The notes below the pieces were generated by a model, which was not told the DNA's origin, searched no databases, and worked only from the letters and a program-made list of their open reading frames with translations. Below are positions 6,457 through 13,753 of a stretch of DNA of 13,759 bases, piece after piece. Source of the DNA: Bacillota bacterium (GTDB lineage Bacteria > Bacillota > Clostridia > Peptostreptococcales > Natronincolaceae). Where the stretch lies: positions 1 through 13,759 of the forward strand of contig JAEWHG010000033.1 in the NCBI GenBank assembly GCA_023387935.1, in the 5' to 3' direction. A program made the position numbers and the translations under genes. Within the stretch, counting starts at the first letter, position 1, and each line of letters opens with the position of its first letter.

Positions 6457-7627
6457 AATCAATGGCTATGTTAGATAAAGCTTTGATACCGATTTGTATA
6501 CAGCTTTCATCGATTATTAAAGTTGGACTATGGAGCACGCAGTTATCCTTATTAATATCAGATTGCATACCTAGCCAGAATAACACTGAAGGTACTAGTT
6601 TTGAAAATTCTGAAAAATCTTCTCCCCCTGAAGCTGGTTTATCTGCAATAATTATATTATCTTCACCCAGTGTATTTATTAAGGATTGTGTTACATCCTT
6701 GGTTAGCAAATCATCATTTATAGTGAGTGAATAACCATTTACGTATTCTACATCACATTCACAATCAAATGCTGTACAGATGTTTTCTACTATAGATTTA
6801 ATTCTTCGAGGCATGATCTCTGCTATGATAGGATCGAATATTCTGACGGTACCTTCCATAACGACTTTATCAGATAAAACATTGTATCTACTACCTCCAT
6901 GTATAGTTCCTATCGTAACTACTGCACTTTCCATAGGATCTATATTTCTACTGACAATAGTTTGGAGAGCAGTTATAACATGAGCAGCAACCACGATAGC
7001 ATCTACTCCATTTTGAGGCTGAGAAGCATGCGACGATTTACCCTTTATAGTAATATAAATTCTATCAGATTGAGCCATAATGGTGCCAGATTTTAATCCT
7101 ATTTTACCAATAGGTACACCCCAAACATGAAGAGCTAAGGCTGCATCAACTTTTGGATTTTCGAGAACGCCATCTTCTATCATATACCGTGCTCCACCAG
7201 TAGGGTTGCACTCTTCAGCCGGTTGAAATACAAATTTTATATTGCCCGTTATTTCACTTTTTAATTCATTTAATACCTTGGCTACTCCTAGAAGTATGGC
7301 GGTATGAACATCGTGGCCACAGGCATGCATTTTTCCAAGGACCTTGGACTTGAAAGATAAATCCGTTAGCTCATCTATTGGAAGTGCATCCATATCCGCT
7401 CTTAGGAGAAGTGTTTTACCATTTTCTTTACCTCTTAATATTCCTACAACACCAGTTTTACCAATATTAGTATTAACTTCAAAGCCCAATTTCTCTAATT
7501 CTTCTCTAACCATATCTGATGTTTGAAATTCCTCCATGCCCAATTCAGGGTTTTGGTGAATATCTCTTCTAATCATAATTACGTTGTCAATATGCTTAGT
7601 GATAATACGATCTAATTTTTCTTTCAT
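6443..7627 (-). CDS. M20D amidohydrolase (hippurate/N-acyl amino acid hydrolase type)
   Basis: Predicted cytoplasmic metal-dependent amidohydrolase of 394 residues, a normal length for M20D enzymes that remove acyl or aminoacyl groups from amino acids. Visible motifs are RRDIHQNPELGMEEF (20-34), RADMDALP (76-83), the metal ligand block MHACGHDVHTA (100-110), FQPAEE (134-139), LHVWG (166-170), SSHASQPQNGVDAI for the lid domain (198-211), GGEDFSEF and the late histidine H366 (LHSPT). The start ATG lies one base after the stop codon of the AbgT gene, so the two are cotranscribed and probably translationally coupled. The nearest purine-rich site (AGGGGGAGGA, within the AbgT coding end) is 13 bases upstream. 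Substrate specificity cannot be read from the sequence; the coupled carrier suggests the enzyme acts on what AbgT imports. Confidence 0.9.
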   Translation of the reverse strand: MKEKLDRIITKHIDNVIMIRRDIHQNPELGMEEFQTSDMVREELEKLGFEVNTNIGKTGVVGILRGKENGKTLLLRADMDALPIDELTDLSFKSKVLGKMHACGHDVHTAILLGVAKVLNELKSEITGNIKFVFQPAEECNPTGGARYMIEDGVLENPKVDAALALHVWGVPIGKIGLKSGTIMAQSDRIYITIKGKSSHASQPQNGVDAIVVAAHVITALQTIVSRNIDPMESAVVTIGTIHGGSRYNVLSDKVVMEGTVRIFDPIIAEIMPRRIKSIVENICTAFDCECDVEYVNGYSLTINDDLLTKDVTQSLINTLGEDNIIIADKPASGGEDFSEFSKLVPSVLFWLGMQSDINKDNCVLHSPTLIIDESCIQIGIKALSNIAIDFLSK

Positions 7628-7628
7628 A

Positions 7629-9143
7629 TTATAAGTATAATCCTCCCCCTGGTCCTAGTGGTAATCCAAATGAAATCCACAGTATACCTAATATTATCCA
7701 TATTGCAAGCATAATTAAAGAATACGGTATCATTAGCGATAATACAGTGCCTACTCCAGCTTCTTCATCATATTCATTGAATAAACCTAAAATTATTGGG
7801 AAATAAGGAAATAAAGGAGAAATTATATTAGTCGCGGAGTCTCCTATTCTATAAAGCATTTGTGTTAATGCCGGATTGTAATCTAGTAAATAAAATAGTG
7901 GAACAAATATTGGTGCAAGTAAAGCCCATTTTGAAGAACCACTTCCTATAAATAAGTTTACAAAAGCTGTTAATAAAATAAAACTTATGAATAGAGGAAT
8001 ACCTGTAAAATTTGCAACTTTTAATAAATTAGCCCCGGATATAGCTAATATTAAACCTAAATTACTCCAATTAAAGTAAGCGATAAACTGACCTATAATA
8101 AAGGCTAGAACGATAAATGGGGACATATCTTTAATTGCTAATCCCATATATTTAGGAATATCTCCACTCGATTTTATTTTTCCTATACTTTTACCATACG
8201 GAATAGAAGTTGATAAGAAGAGAAGTAATAGTAAAGGAATTATACCAGCCAGTAGAGGCGACTTATCAATTAAAGAGCCAGTATCAGGATTCCTTAAGAA
8301 ACTAGTTTTTGGAGCAGCCAATATAACCAATGCAGATAAGTATACTATAAGCCCAATCCCTGCGCTTCTAAGAGCTTTATTTTCTTGTGGTGAAACTTTT
8401 TCGTTAATAACTTCCTTTTTGCCATGATACTTTCCAAGTCTTGGTTCGATTATTTTTTCAGAAATATAAGTACCTACAAATGCTAAAACAAGAGTCGATG
8501 AAGCCATGATATACCAGTTAGCAGTAACGGGGATTTCAAAACCGCCAACAATTTTTGATGCCTCGTTAGTAATACCTGCTAATAGCCCATCTGTACCAGC
8601 TATTAAAAAGTTAGCACTAAAACCAGCCGTAGTAGCTGCATATCCTAGAGCAATACCTGCTAGTGGATGTCTACCAATGGATAAAAAAATCATAGCAGAA
8701 ATAGCTGGAATTATAACTATAGCAGCATCAGATGCTATATTTCCATTTATACCAATGATCATAATAACAAAGGTAATTAGTTTGGGAGAGGCCCCAAGTA
8801 TTGTTTTTCTCATAAATGATGACATAAGTCCAACTTGTTCAGCAAGTCCAATACCGAGTGTCATAGTTAGTACCAATCCTAAAGGTGCAAAACCTGTAAA
8901 GTTCTTTGTTGCATTTGACAATGCAAAATTAATCCCTTCTCCAGACAGTAAATTTTTAGCTATAACTTCTTGCCCATCTGTAGGATTAATTACTGATAAA
9001 CCTGCCTTGTTTGCTATAAATGACACGGCAGCAATAATGACAATAAGCCACAAGAATAATATGAAAGGATGTGGAATTTTGTTTCCTACTCTTTCAACCC
9101 ATGCTAAAAAACCCTTGTTTGCTTTTTTTGAATTAGATTCCAT
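7629..9143 (-). CDS. abgT: AbgT-family transporter
   Basis: Polytopic membrane carrier of 504 residues, the usual AbgT length of about 500-510. The family includes the E. coli p-aminobenzoyl-glutamate importer; other members have been described as drug (sulfonamide) exporters. Diagnostic stretches are AWVERVGNKIPHPFILFLW at the N-terminus (14-32), GNIASDAA (134-141) in the first re-entrant region, GSGSSKWALLAPIFVPL (400-416), RIGDSATNIISPLFPYFP (432-449) and GFNEYD-like LFNEYDEEAG (454-463). About eleven hydrophobic segments are visible. The start is supported by AAAAGGGGG seven bases upstream (9151-9159 on the minus strand). It is the first gene of a two-gene unit with the M20D hydrolase, which argues for uptake followed by hydrolysis rather than export. 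The symbol is given by family; the substrate is inferred. Confidence 0.9.
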   Translation of the reverse strand: MESNSKKANKGFLAWVERVGNKIPHPFILFLWLIVIIAAVSFIANKAGLSVINPTDGQEVIAKNLLSGEGINFALSNATKNFTGFAPLGLVLTMTLGIGLAEQVGLMSSFMRKTILGASPKLITFVIMIIGINGNIASDAAIVIIPAISAMIFLSIGRHPLAGIALGYAATTAGFSANFLIAGTDGLLAGITNEASKIVGGFEIPVTANWYIMASSTLVLAFVGTYISEKIIEPRLGKYHGKKEVINEKVSPQENKALRSAGIGLIVYLSALVILAAPKTSFLRNPDTGSLIDKSPLLAGIIPLLLLLFLSTSIPYGKSIGKIKSSGDIPKYMGLAIKDMSPFIVLAFIIGQFIAYFNWSNLGLILAISGANLLKVANFTGIPLFISFILLTAFVNLFIGSGSSKWALLAPIFVPLFYLLDYNPALTQMLYRIGDSATNIISPLFPYFPIILGLFNEYDEEAGVGTVLSLMIPYSLIMLAIWIILGILWISFGLPLGPGGGLYL

Positions 9144-9181
9144 CTACATACCCCCTTTTCTAAATTAGACTACATACTCAT

Positions 9182-9233
9182 TTTAAACATTTGATAATGT
9201 AGCTACTTATTTTAATGTATATTTAAACATTTG
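9182..9233. repeat. Twelve-base direct repeat upstream of the AbgT gene
   Basis: TTTAAACATTTG occurs at 9182-9193 and again at 9222-9233, exactly 40 bases apart, within the 278-base gap in front of the AbgT gene. Each copy overlaps a small inverted repeat (ACATT-TGAT-AATGT at 9187-9200; AATGT...ACATT at about 9214-9231). The 40-base spacing would put both copies near the same DNA face, as expected for paired operators, but A/T-rich sequence makes chance repeats likely. No clear promoter hexamers were identified in this gap. Confidence 0.4.
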
Positions 9234-9345
9234 TGTTATTATTCTGGAAATTAGGACAATAACTTTTGAATTACTTTAGGATTTTTTTCTAGATAGCTCT
9301 GTTTAGCACTATATGCTGTATAAGGAATAATAATTTTTTTAGAGA

Positions 9346-9377
9346 AAATGGAGCCTACTATATAGTAGACTCCATTT
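9346..9377 (-). terminator. Hairpin after the ABC permease gene, probable terminator
   Basis: AAATGGAG (9346-9353) pairs with CTCCATTT (9370-9377). Inside, beyond one C-A mismatch, CTACTATATAGTAG (9355-9368) is fully self-complementary. On the minus strand the hairpin is followed by TCTCTA and then A residues rather than a clean T run, so termination may be weak. It lies 45 bases past the stop of the ABC permease gene and is the only candidate end for that operon. Confidence 0.55.
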
Positions 9378-9421
9378 CTGAAAGTTTAGCTGAAAATATA
9401 AAATTAAATTTAATTTTTACT

Positions 9422-10165
9422 CTATTCCCACCTAAAAAATTTAATTGATATACTAATGCAAATTATTGATATCACAATCATTATAATAATAGGAACTAAA
9501 ACACTATCAAGACTTAATCCAAGAGAAGATGCCTTTAAAAGCTTTATTCCCTGAGTTAGAGGCATAAAATTTACTATTTTTTGAAGAGATTCCGGCATTA
9601 ATTCATATGGTAAAGTTGCGCCAGAGAAAATTAACATAGGGAAATATAACAAGCTTGCTACAATACTTGCTATTTTCATATTAGCAGAAATACCGCCCAC
9701 CATCATTCCAATACTAAACATAGATAATATAACTAAAAAATAGCTACCTAAAAATTGTAACCATGAACCATTCATGTGGTATCCAAAGAAAATGTTAGCT
9801 GTTAAATAAACGAGAACAAGTGAAGCGATAGAATATATAGTGTAAATAGTTACATGAACCCCTAAGATTAAGATAGGACTTATAGGAGTTACTTTAAATC
9901 TTTTTAATATTTTTTTATGACGGTAATCAGATACAAGTAAAGGGAGACCCATAACTCCTCCGGCACATATAGCGATGCTGGCAATTGATCCAAAGGATTG
10001 CTGTAAAAATGTATATTCGGCATCATTAAAGGCTGGTTTGCTTTTACTTACAATTCCAAGAATAATTACCATTACAATAGGGAAACAAATTGCGAAAATA
10101 AACATATCCATTCCTCTTAGTGATAATTTCAATTCTGTCTTTAACATAGTTTTAAATGTTTTCAT
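9422..10165 (-). CDS. ABC-2 type permease
   Basis: Membrane subunit of an ABC exporter, 247 residues with about six hydrophobic helices, typical of the ABC-2 (drug, bacteriocin or lipid exporter) class. The N-terminal cytoplasmic segment MKTFKTMLKTELKLSLR is followed by a first helix at about 20-40, an extracytoplasmic loop (KPAFNDAEYTFLQQ), a coupling region DYRHKKILKRFKVTPIS (about 80-96), helices at about 98-125, 135-160 and 165-188 with the FSGATLPYELMP motif near 185-197, and a last helix before the C-terminal FFRWE. The ATG at 10165 is chosen because AGGAGG lies 9 bases upstream. Upstream in-frame starts would enlarge the overlap with the ATPase gene and lack a ribosome site. The gene overlaps the end of the ATPase gene by 14 bases, so the two are translated together. 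Substrate unknown. Confidence 0.87.
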   Translation of the reverse strand: MKTFKTMLKTELKLSLRGMDMFIFAICFPIVMVIILGIVSKSKPAFNDAEYTFLQQSFGSIASIAICAGGVMGLPLLVSDYRHKKILKRFKVTPISPILILGVHVTIYTIYSIASLVLVYLTANIFFGYHMNGSWLQFLGSYFLVILSMFSIGMMVGGISANMKIASIVASLLYFPMLIFSGATLPYELMPESLQKIVNFMPLTQGIKLLKASSLGLSLDSVLVPIIIMIVISIICISISIKFFRWE

Positions 10166-10886
10166 TATTACTTTCCTCCTCATTTGTAAACCATAGGTAC
10201 GTATCCTCAAACTTATCAAAGGGGCTGGATTCGATTGCTTCCTTTACAGTTCCGTAGAATATAATTTCGCCTTTCTTAAGAATCCCTATTTTATCACACA
10301 GCTTTTCAACTTCATCCATAAAGTGAGAGCTTAAGAATATTGTTAAGCCCTTATCTTTTAGAGAAGAAAGACAATTCCATACATCGCGCCTTGCTTTTGC
10401 ATCGAGTCCTGTTGTTAATTCATCTAAAAAAACGACTTCTGGGTCTGGAATTAATGCGAGTATAATAAATAGGCGCTGCTTTTGGCCACCAGAAAGCTCA
10501 ATCACAGGACTTTTTAACTTGTCTGAAAGTCCAAATTGCTTTAATAATTTCCCGAAGTCTGAAGTTGTTTTATAAAGAGAAGCAATTTGTTCACAAAGCT
10601 CTTCTACAGTTATTTTGTCTTGATAATTTGCTTCTTGAAATTGAACACCAACTTTTTCAAATAAGACCTTTCTATTTAACTGTGGATTCATACCTAAAAT
10701 TGATACAGTTCCACTGTCTAATTTTTTTGTACCCAATATGCATTCGATACATGTGCTTTTACCAGCTCCATTTGCACCTAATAGACCAAACACTTCGCCA
10801 CTAGCAACGGAAATGTTCACACTTTTAATTGCCGACACTCCTTCATAAGATTTACATAATTGCTCTACTTTAATTGTAGTTTCCAT
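10152..10886 (-). CDS. ABC transporter ATP-binding protein
   Basis: Cytoplasmic ATPase subunit of 244 residues that would power the permease encoded next. Motifs in order: Walker A GANGAGKST (37-45), Q-loop region VQFQ (81-84), signature LSGGQKQR (131-138), Walker B VVFLDE (151-156), D-loop TTGLDA and the switch histidine H188 in SSHFMDE. After the catalytic glutamate it reads DELTTGLD instead of the commoner DEPT; this variant occurs in other ABC-2 ATPases and should not abolish activity. The C-terminal tail after about residue 215 is short and acidic. The ATG at 10886 has GGGAGG nine bases upstream. It follows the merR gene in the same direction after 62 bases that hold a hairpin and an operator-like repeat, so expression is probably controlled by that regulator. 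Confidence 0.93.
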   Translation of the reverse strand: METTIKVEQLCKSYEGVSAIKSVNISVASGEVFGLLGANGAGKSTCIECILGTKKLDSGTVSILGMNPQLNRKVLFEKVGVQFQEANYQDKITVEELCEQIASLYKTTSDFGKLLKQFGLSDKLKSPVIELSGGQKQRLFIILALIPDPEVVFLDELTTGLDAKARRDVWNCLSSLKDKGLTIFLSSHFMDEVEKLCDKIGILKKGEIIFYGTVKEAIESSPFDKFEDTYLWFTNEEESNNENI

Positions 10887-10925
10887 GCTTTATTACCTCC
10901 CTATATGTTTTATACATAAAAAGAA

Positions 10926-10951
10926 TAACACCAATTAAAAGGTTGGTGTTA
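10926..10951 (-). terminator. Hairpin at the merR stop, terminator or attenuator before ABC genes
   Basis: TAACACCAA and TTGGTGTTA (10926-10934 with 10943-10951) form a perfect 9-bp stem around an 8-base loop. On the minus strand the stem begins with the merR TAA stop codon and is followed by TTCTTTTTATG, a T-rich run. It can end merR transcripts or reduce read-through into the ABC genes. The same inverted repeat could instead act as a DNA operator. Confidence 0.6.
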
Positions 10952-10957
10952 GAGTGG
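10943..10957 (-). promoter_or_regulatory. Operator-like copy B overlapping the merR stop codon
   Basis: Read on the minus strand this is TCCACTCTAACACCA. It differs at one position from copy A in front of merR (TCCACTATAACACCA). It contains the last codons and stop of merR and lies about 57-71 bases before the ABC ATPase start, so it is placed to control that gene. Confidence 0.5.
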
Positions 10958-11713
10958 AGGGGTTGAATTATATTCATTTTTCATTTCTTTGAGATGGGAA
11001 TACATATATTCAGCATTTGTTTTTGTATGATTTAATGAAGACAAGAGTTTATCACATACAGAAATAATATCATCATTATCTCTTGGAGTATCGATGATAG
11101 CTCGTATATCTGATTGCGGGTTGGTAGAGATACCATTGAGCATTCTTAAAATAGAGGCTAACGAATAATTTGCGCATCTTAAAGAACGAATGATTTTTAA
11201 TATCTGTATATCTTCGTCAGTATACACTCTGTAGCCATTATGTTTACGTTTAATAGTTAATAATCCATTTAGTTCCCAATTTCTTAAGGTGTCTATGGTA
11301 ATATCAAGATAATCGGCAGCTTGCTTTCTTGTAAGATACATATTGTTTATTTCTTTATTTGATTGTGATAATATTCCTTCAGCTATAGAAATTGCTTCTT
11401 CTGCATTTCTTTTTTCACTGTTAATCTGTTTTAAATATTTTTCCGTAAGCTCTAAGGCTTTATCAAAGTTTCCAGTAGCAGAGGTTTTGATTATTTCAAC
11501 TGCCGTTTTTCTTAAACCATTTTGTAAAATTTCTACTTGAAAAGCAGCTCTTGCTATTTTAAATTGATCAATATGAAGTTTTGTGAAAATACGATAACCG
11601 TTAGACATTCTTTTAGGCGTAGGGATTAGGCCTAATTCTTCATAAAGCCTTACAGTATTAGGATGTATTCCGATTATTTTTGCCACTTCCGATGTAGTAT
11701 AATAGTTTTTCAT
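10949..11713 (-). CDS. MerR-family regulator with two HTH domains
   Basis: Transcription factor of 254 residues containing two MerR-type winged helix-turn-helix domains in one chain, instead of the usual single N-terminal one. Domain one spans about residues 4-60 (YTTSEVAKIIGIHPNTVRLY, then GYRIFTKLHI). A helical, probably coiled-coil segment covers about 65-120. Domain two spans about 126-193 (YLTRKQAADYLDITIDTLR, then GYRVYTDEDI). A short C-terminal helical part follows, with a single cysteine (C220) and no recognisable ligand pocket. The ATG at 11713 has AGGAGG six bases upstream. It precedes the ABC ATPase and permease genes on the same strand, the classic arrangement of a MerR activator controlling an efflux pump and itself. 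Because of the two reading heads a single chain, or its dimer, could recognise longer or paired sites. Confidence 0.9.
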   Translation of the reverse strand: MKNYYTTSEVAKIIGIHPNTVRLYEELGLIPTPKRMSNGYRIFTKLHIDQFKIARAAFQVEILQNGLRKTAVEIIKTSATGNFDKALELTEKYLKQINSEKRNAEEAISIAEGILSQSNKEINNMYLTRKQAADYLDITIDTLRNWELNGLLTIKRKHNGYRVYTDEDIQILKIIRSLRCANYSLASILRMLNGISTNPQSDIRAIIDTPRDNDDIISVCDKLLSSLNHTKTNAEYMYSHLKEMKNEYNSTPPL

Positions 11714-12049
11714 ATATAGCCTCCTATTATATTTATAGCATAAAATTTACAAAATACCATATTTAAATCATACCACTAAATAAAACTCTGGTGTTATAGT
11801 GGATAGTTATTATAATTATTTTGTTTTTAAGGTAGTTTAAAGTAATTTCTTTAATTAGATCTATAATTTTCAAACAATTAGCGAAATTAAAAAAATAAAA
11901 GAGGAATATATAGAATAATGGCGAAATTTAAACAATAGGTTTTGAGTATTATTAAAATATAATCGAAGGGATTTATGAGATCAAATATTATATAACAGTA
12001 GTAGTATCCATAAAAATTTATTAATAGAACCTATAAGGAGGACATATCA
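11714..12049. other. Divergent intergenic region between merR and the chemoreceptor gene
   Basis: About 336 very A/T-rich bases without a gene. It holds the merR ribosome site and operator-like copy A (11773-11804) on the left. On the right is an eight-base direct repeat GCGAAATT (11881-11888 and 11921-11928, 40 bases apart), a possible -10 TATAAT (11958-11963) without a good -35, and AAGGAGG before the chemoreceptor start. I looked for a cyclic-di-GMP riboswitch and a sigma-28 promoter, both common in front of clostridial chemoreceptor genes, and recognised neither. Confidence 0.6.
11773..11804 (-). promoter_or_regulatory. Operator-like copy A upstream of merR
   Basis: On the minus strand TCCACTATAACACCA (11790-11804) shares 14 of 15 bases with copy B. 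It also forms an inverted repeat CCACTA-N18-TAGTGG across 11773-11802. It lies 60-91 bases before the merR start, consistent with autoregulation. I could not place the -35 and -10 hexamers with confidence, so its position relative to the promoter is unknown. Confidence 0.5.
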
Positions 12050-13753
12050 ATGTTAAAAAACTTAAAAATAGCAAAAAAACTTAATTTTGCATTTCTATTA
12101 ATTATAATTCTGACTCTAATAATTGGTGGTTTAAGCATAACATACTTAAATGAATTGGAAAATTCAATAATGAATTTGTATAATCGTCCATTTACGGTGA
12201 GAGGATCAGTTTTGCAAGTTGAACGTGATATAATTAAGATACATAGAGAAATGAAGGATATTTCTATAAGTACAAGTCTTTCTAGAATTGAAAACTCAGA
12301 GAAGATAATTAATGAACTTGAGAAAAATATATATGAAGATTTTGATATCATATACGATCGTTTTGCCGGAGATATAGGCATGATAGATGAAGCCTATAAT
12401 GCATTTAAAAATTGGAAGCCTATTCGAGATGAAATAATAGAATTTATAAAAGCTGGTGATGTAAAACAAGCTGCATTAATCACCCAACAAAAAGGTGGCA
12501 ATCAAGTTCGACTAATAGAAAGTTTTCTAGGTCCTATACGGGAGCTTGCATTTAATAGAGCGGAAGAGTTATACCTAACCGCAGGAACAACAGTTGTGAC
12601 TTCTAGAAATATTATTATTGGTACTTTAGTTTGTATTGTTCTTTTCTCTCTAATTACTGCCATTGTAATAACGAAGTCAATAACAAAGCCCATAAAGGAA
12701 CTACAGAGCATTATGGGGCAAGCAGAAAATGGAGATTTAACAGTTAATATTGCGGTAAAGAGTAAGGATGAAGTTGGAGAACTAAGTAATAGTTTTAATA
12801 CAATGATAGGAAATATAAGAAAATTATTTAATGAAACTGTAGAGATCATTGGAAGAGTAGAGAACTCTACAGATATAATAGCTATATCAGTAGAAGAAAT
12901 TGGACAATCAAGTAATGAGGTTTCAAAAACGATTCAAGAAATTGCTATGGGTGCTACAAATCAAGCGCAGGAAACTCAAGAAACTTTCAATATAACAAAT
13001 ACATTAGCTGAAAGAGTAGAAAGTATAAAAGAAAACTCTACAAAAACTAGTAGTAGCACTACTGAAATGAGAGGTAAAACTGATTTAGGTATTCAATCCA
13101 TTGCTACACTTAAGGATGGATTCAGTAAAAACATAGAAGCTGTTCAAAATGCAAATAATGGAATTAAGGAACTAACCCATAAATCTCAATCCATTGGAAC
13201 GATTGTAGATACTATAAACTCTATTGCAGAACAAACGAACTTATTAGCATTAAATGCTGCAATAGAAGCAGCAAGAGCAGGAGATGCAGGTAGAGGATTT
13301 GCAGTTGTAGCAGAAGAAGTAAGAAAACTAGCAGAACAAAGTTCTACAGCTACTAGTGAAATTCAAAAGATCATTGATGAAATAAGAATGATTATAGTCA
13401 ATACACAAGATAAAATGGATGATACAGTAGAGGCTGTTAATAATGCAAATGATGCGCTAATTCATACAGAAAAAGTTTTTACTGATATAAATGCTGCGAC
13501 AGATGATGTATCTGAAAATATTACTTTATTAGATCAATACGTTGAAGATATTGATAGTGCTAAAAACAGAGTGCTACAATCAATCGAAAGTATTTCGGCT
13601 ATATCAGAAGAATCTGCAGCATCAACTCAACAAGTAAGTGCATCTGCTGAAGAGCAGACAGCTTCAGTAGAAGAGGTTGTAGCAACTATGCAAGAGTTAA
13701 ATAATATTGTAAAAACATTATCAAGCGCTATTAGTGTATTTAAGTTAAAATAG
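12050..13753 (+). CDS. Methyl-accepting chemotaxis protein
   Basis: Transmembrane chemoreceptor of 567 residues that would signal through CheA/CheW. It has an N-terminal membrane helix (about 12-33), an extracytoplasmic sensing region of about 150 residues predicted as a four-helix bundle (34-184), a second membrane helix (187-208), a HAMP domain (209-262, with KPIKELQ and KDEVGELSNSFN) and a long coiled-coil signalling domain. The hairpin tip is very well conserved (about 390-430: EQTNLLALNAAIEAARAG, then GRGFAVVAEEVRKLAEQSS). Methylation-type Glu/Gln-rich heptads flank it, for example SAEEQTASVEEV near the C-terminus. No CheR-docking pentapeptide ends the protein. The ligand cannot be predicted. 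The ATG is preceded by AAGGAGG at 8 bases. It appears to be a single-gene unit divergent from merR; the next bases after the stop run off the window, so a downstream partner cannot be excluded. Confidence 0.94.
   Translation: MLKNLKIAKKLNFAFLLIIILTLIIGGLSITYLNELENSIMNLYNRPFTVRGSVLQVERDIIKIHREMKDISISTSLSRIENSEKIINELEKNIYEDFDIIYDRFAGDIGMIDEAYNAFKNWKPIRDEIIEFIKAGDVKQAALITQQKGGNQVRLIESFLGPIRELAFNRAEELYLTAGTTVVTSRNIIIGTLVCIVLFSLITAIVITKSITKPIKELQSIMGQAENGDLTVNIAVKSKDEVGELSNSFNTMIGNIRKLFNETVEIIGRVENSTDIIAISVEEIGQSSNEVSKTIQEIAMGATNQAQETQETFNITNTLAERVESIKENSTKTSSSTTEMRGKTDLGIQSIATLKDGFSKNIEAVQNANNGIKELTHKSQSIGTIVDTINSIAEQTNLLALNAAIEAARAGDAGRGFAVVAEEVRKLAEQSSTATSEIQKIIDEIRMIIVNTQDKMDDTVEAVNNANDALIHTEKVFTDINAATDDVSENITLLDQYVEDIDSAKNRVLQSIESISAISEESAASTQQVSASAEEQTASVEEVVATMQELNNIVKTLSSAISVFKLK

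Noticed and set aside
8506..9168. 220-residue open frame on the plus strand
   Set aside because: It is fully antisense to the AbgT gene, has low-complexity hydrophobic/proline content typical of a mirror frame and no ribosome site. The AbgT frame has clear family motifs.
9144..9421. Second sigma-54 promoter in front of the AbgT gene
   Set aside because: No TGGC...TTGC pair with 12-base GG-GC spacing on the minus strand in this gap, so shared sigma-54 control with the desulfidase is not supported.
10422..10430. DELTTGLD in the ABC ATPase taken as a damaged Walker B
   Set aside because: The aspartate and catalytic glutamate are intact; only the usual proline is replaced by leucine, a variant seen in other ABC-2 ATPases.
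11714..12049. Cyclic-di-GMP riboswitch or sigma-28 promoter before the chemoreceptor
   Set aside because: Neither the conserved riboswitch cores nor a TAAA-N15-CCGATAA-like element was found by eye.
12031..12381. 116-residue minus-strand frame within the chemoreceptor gene
   Set aside because: Antisense shadow of a gene with unmistakable chemoreceptor domains; no ribosome site.
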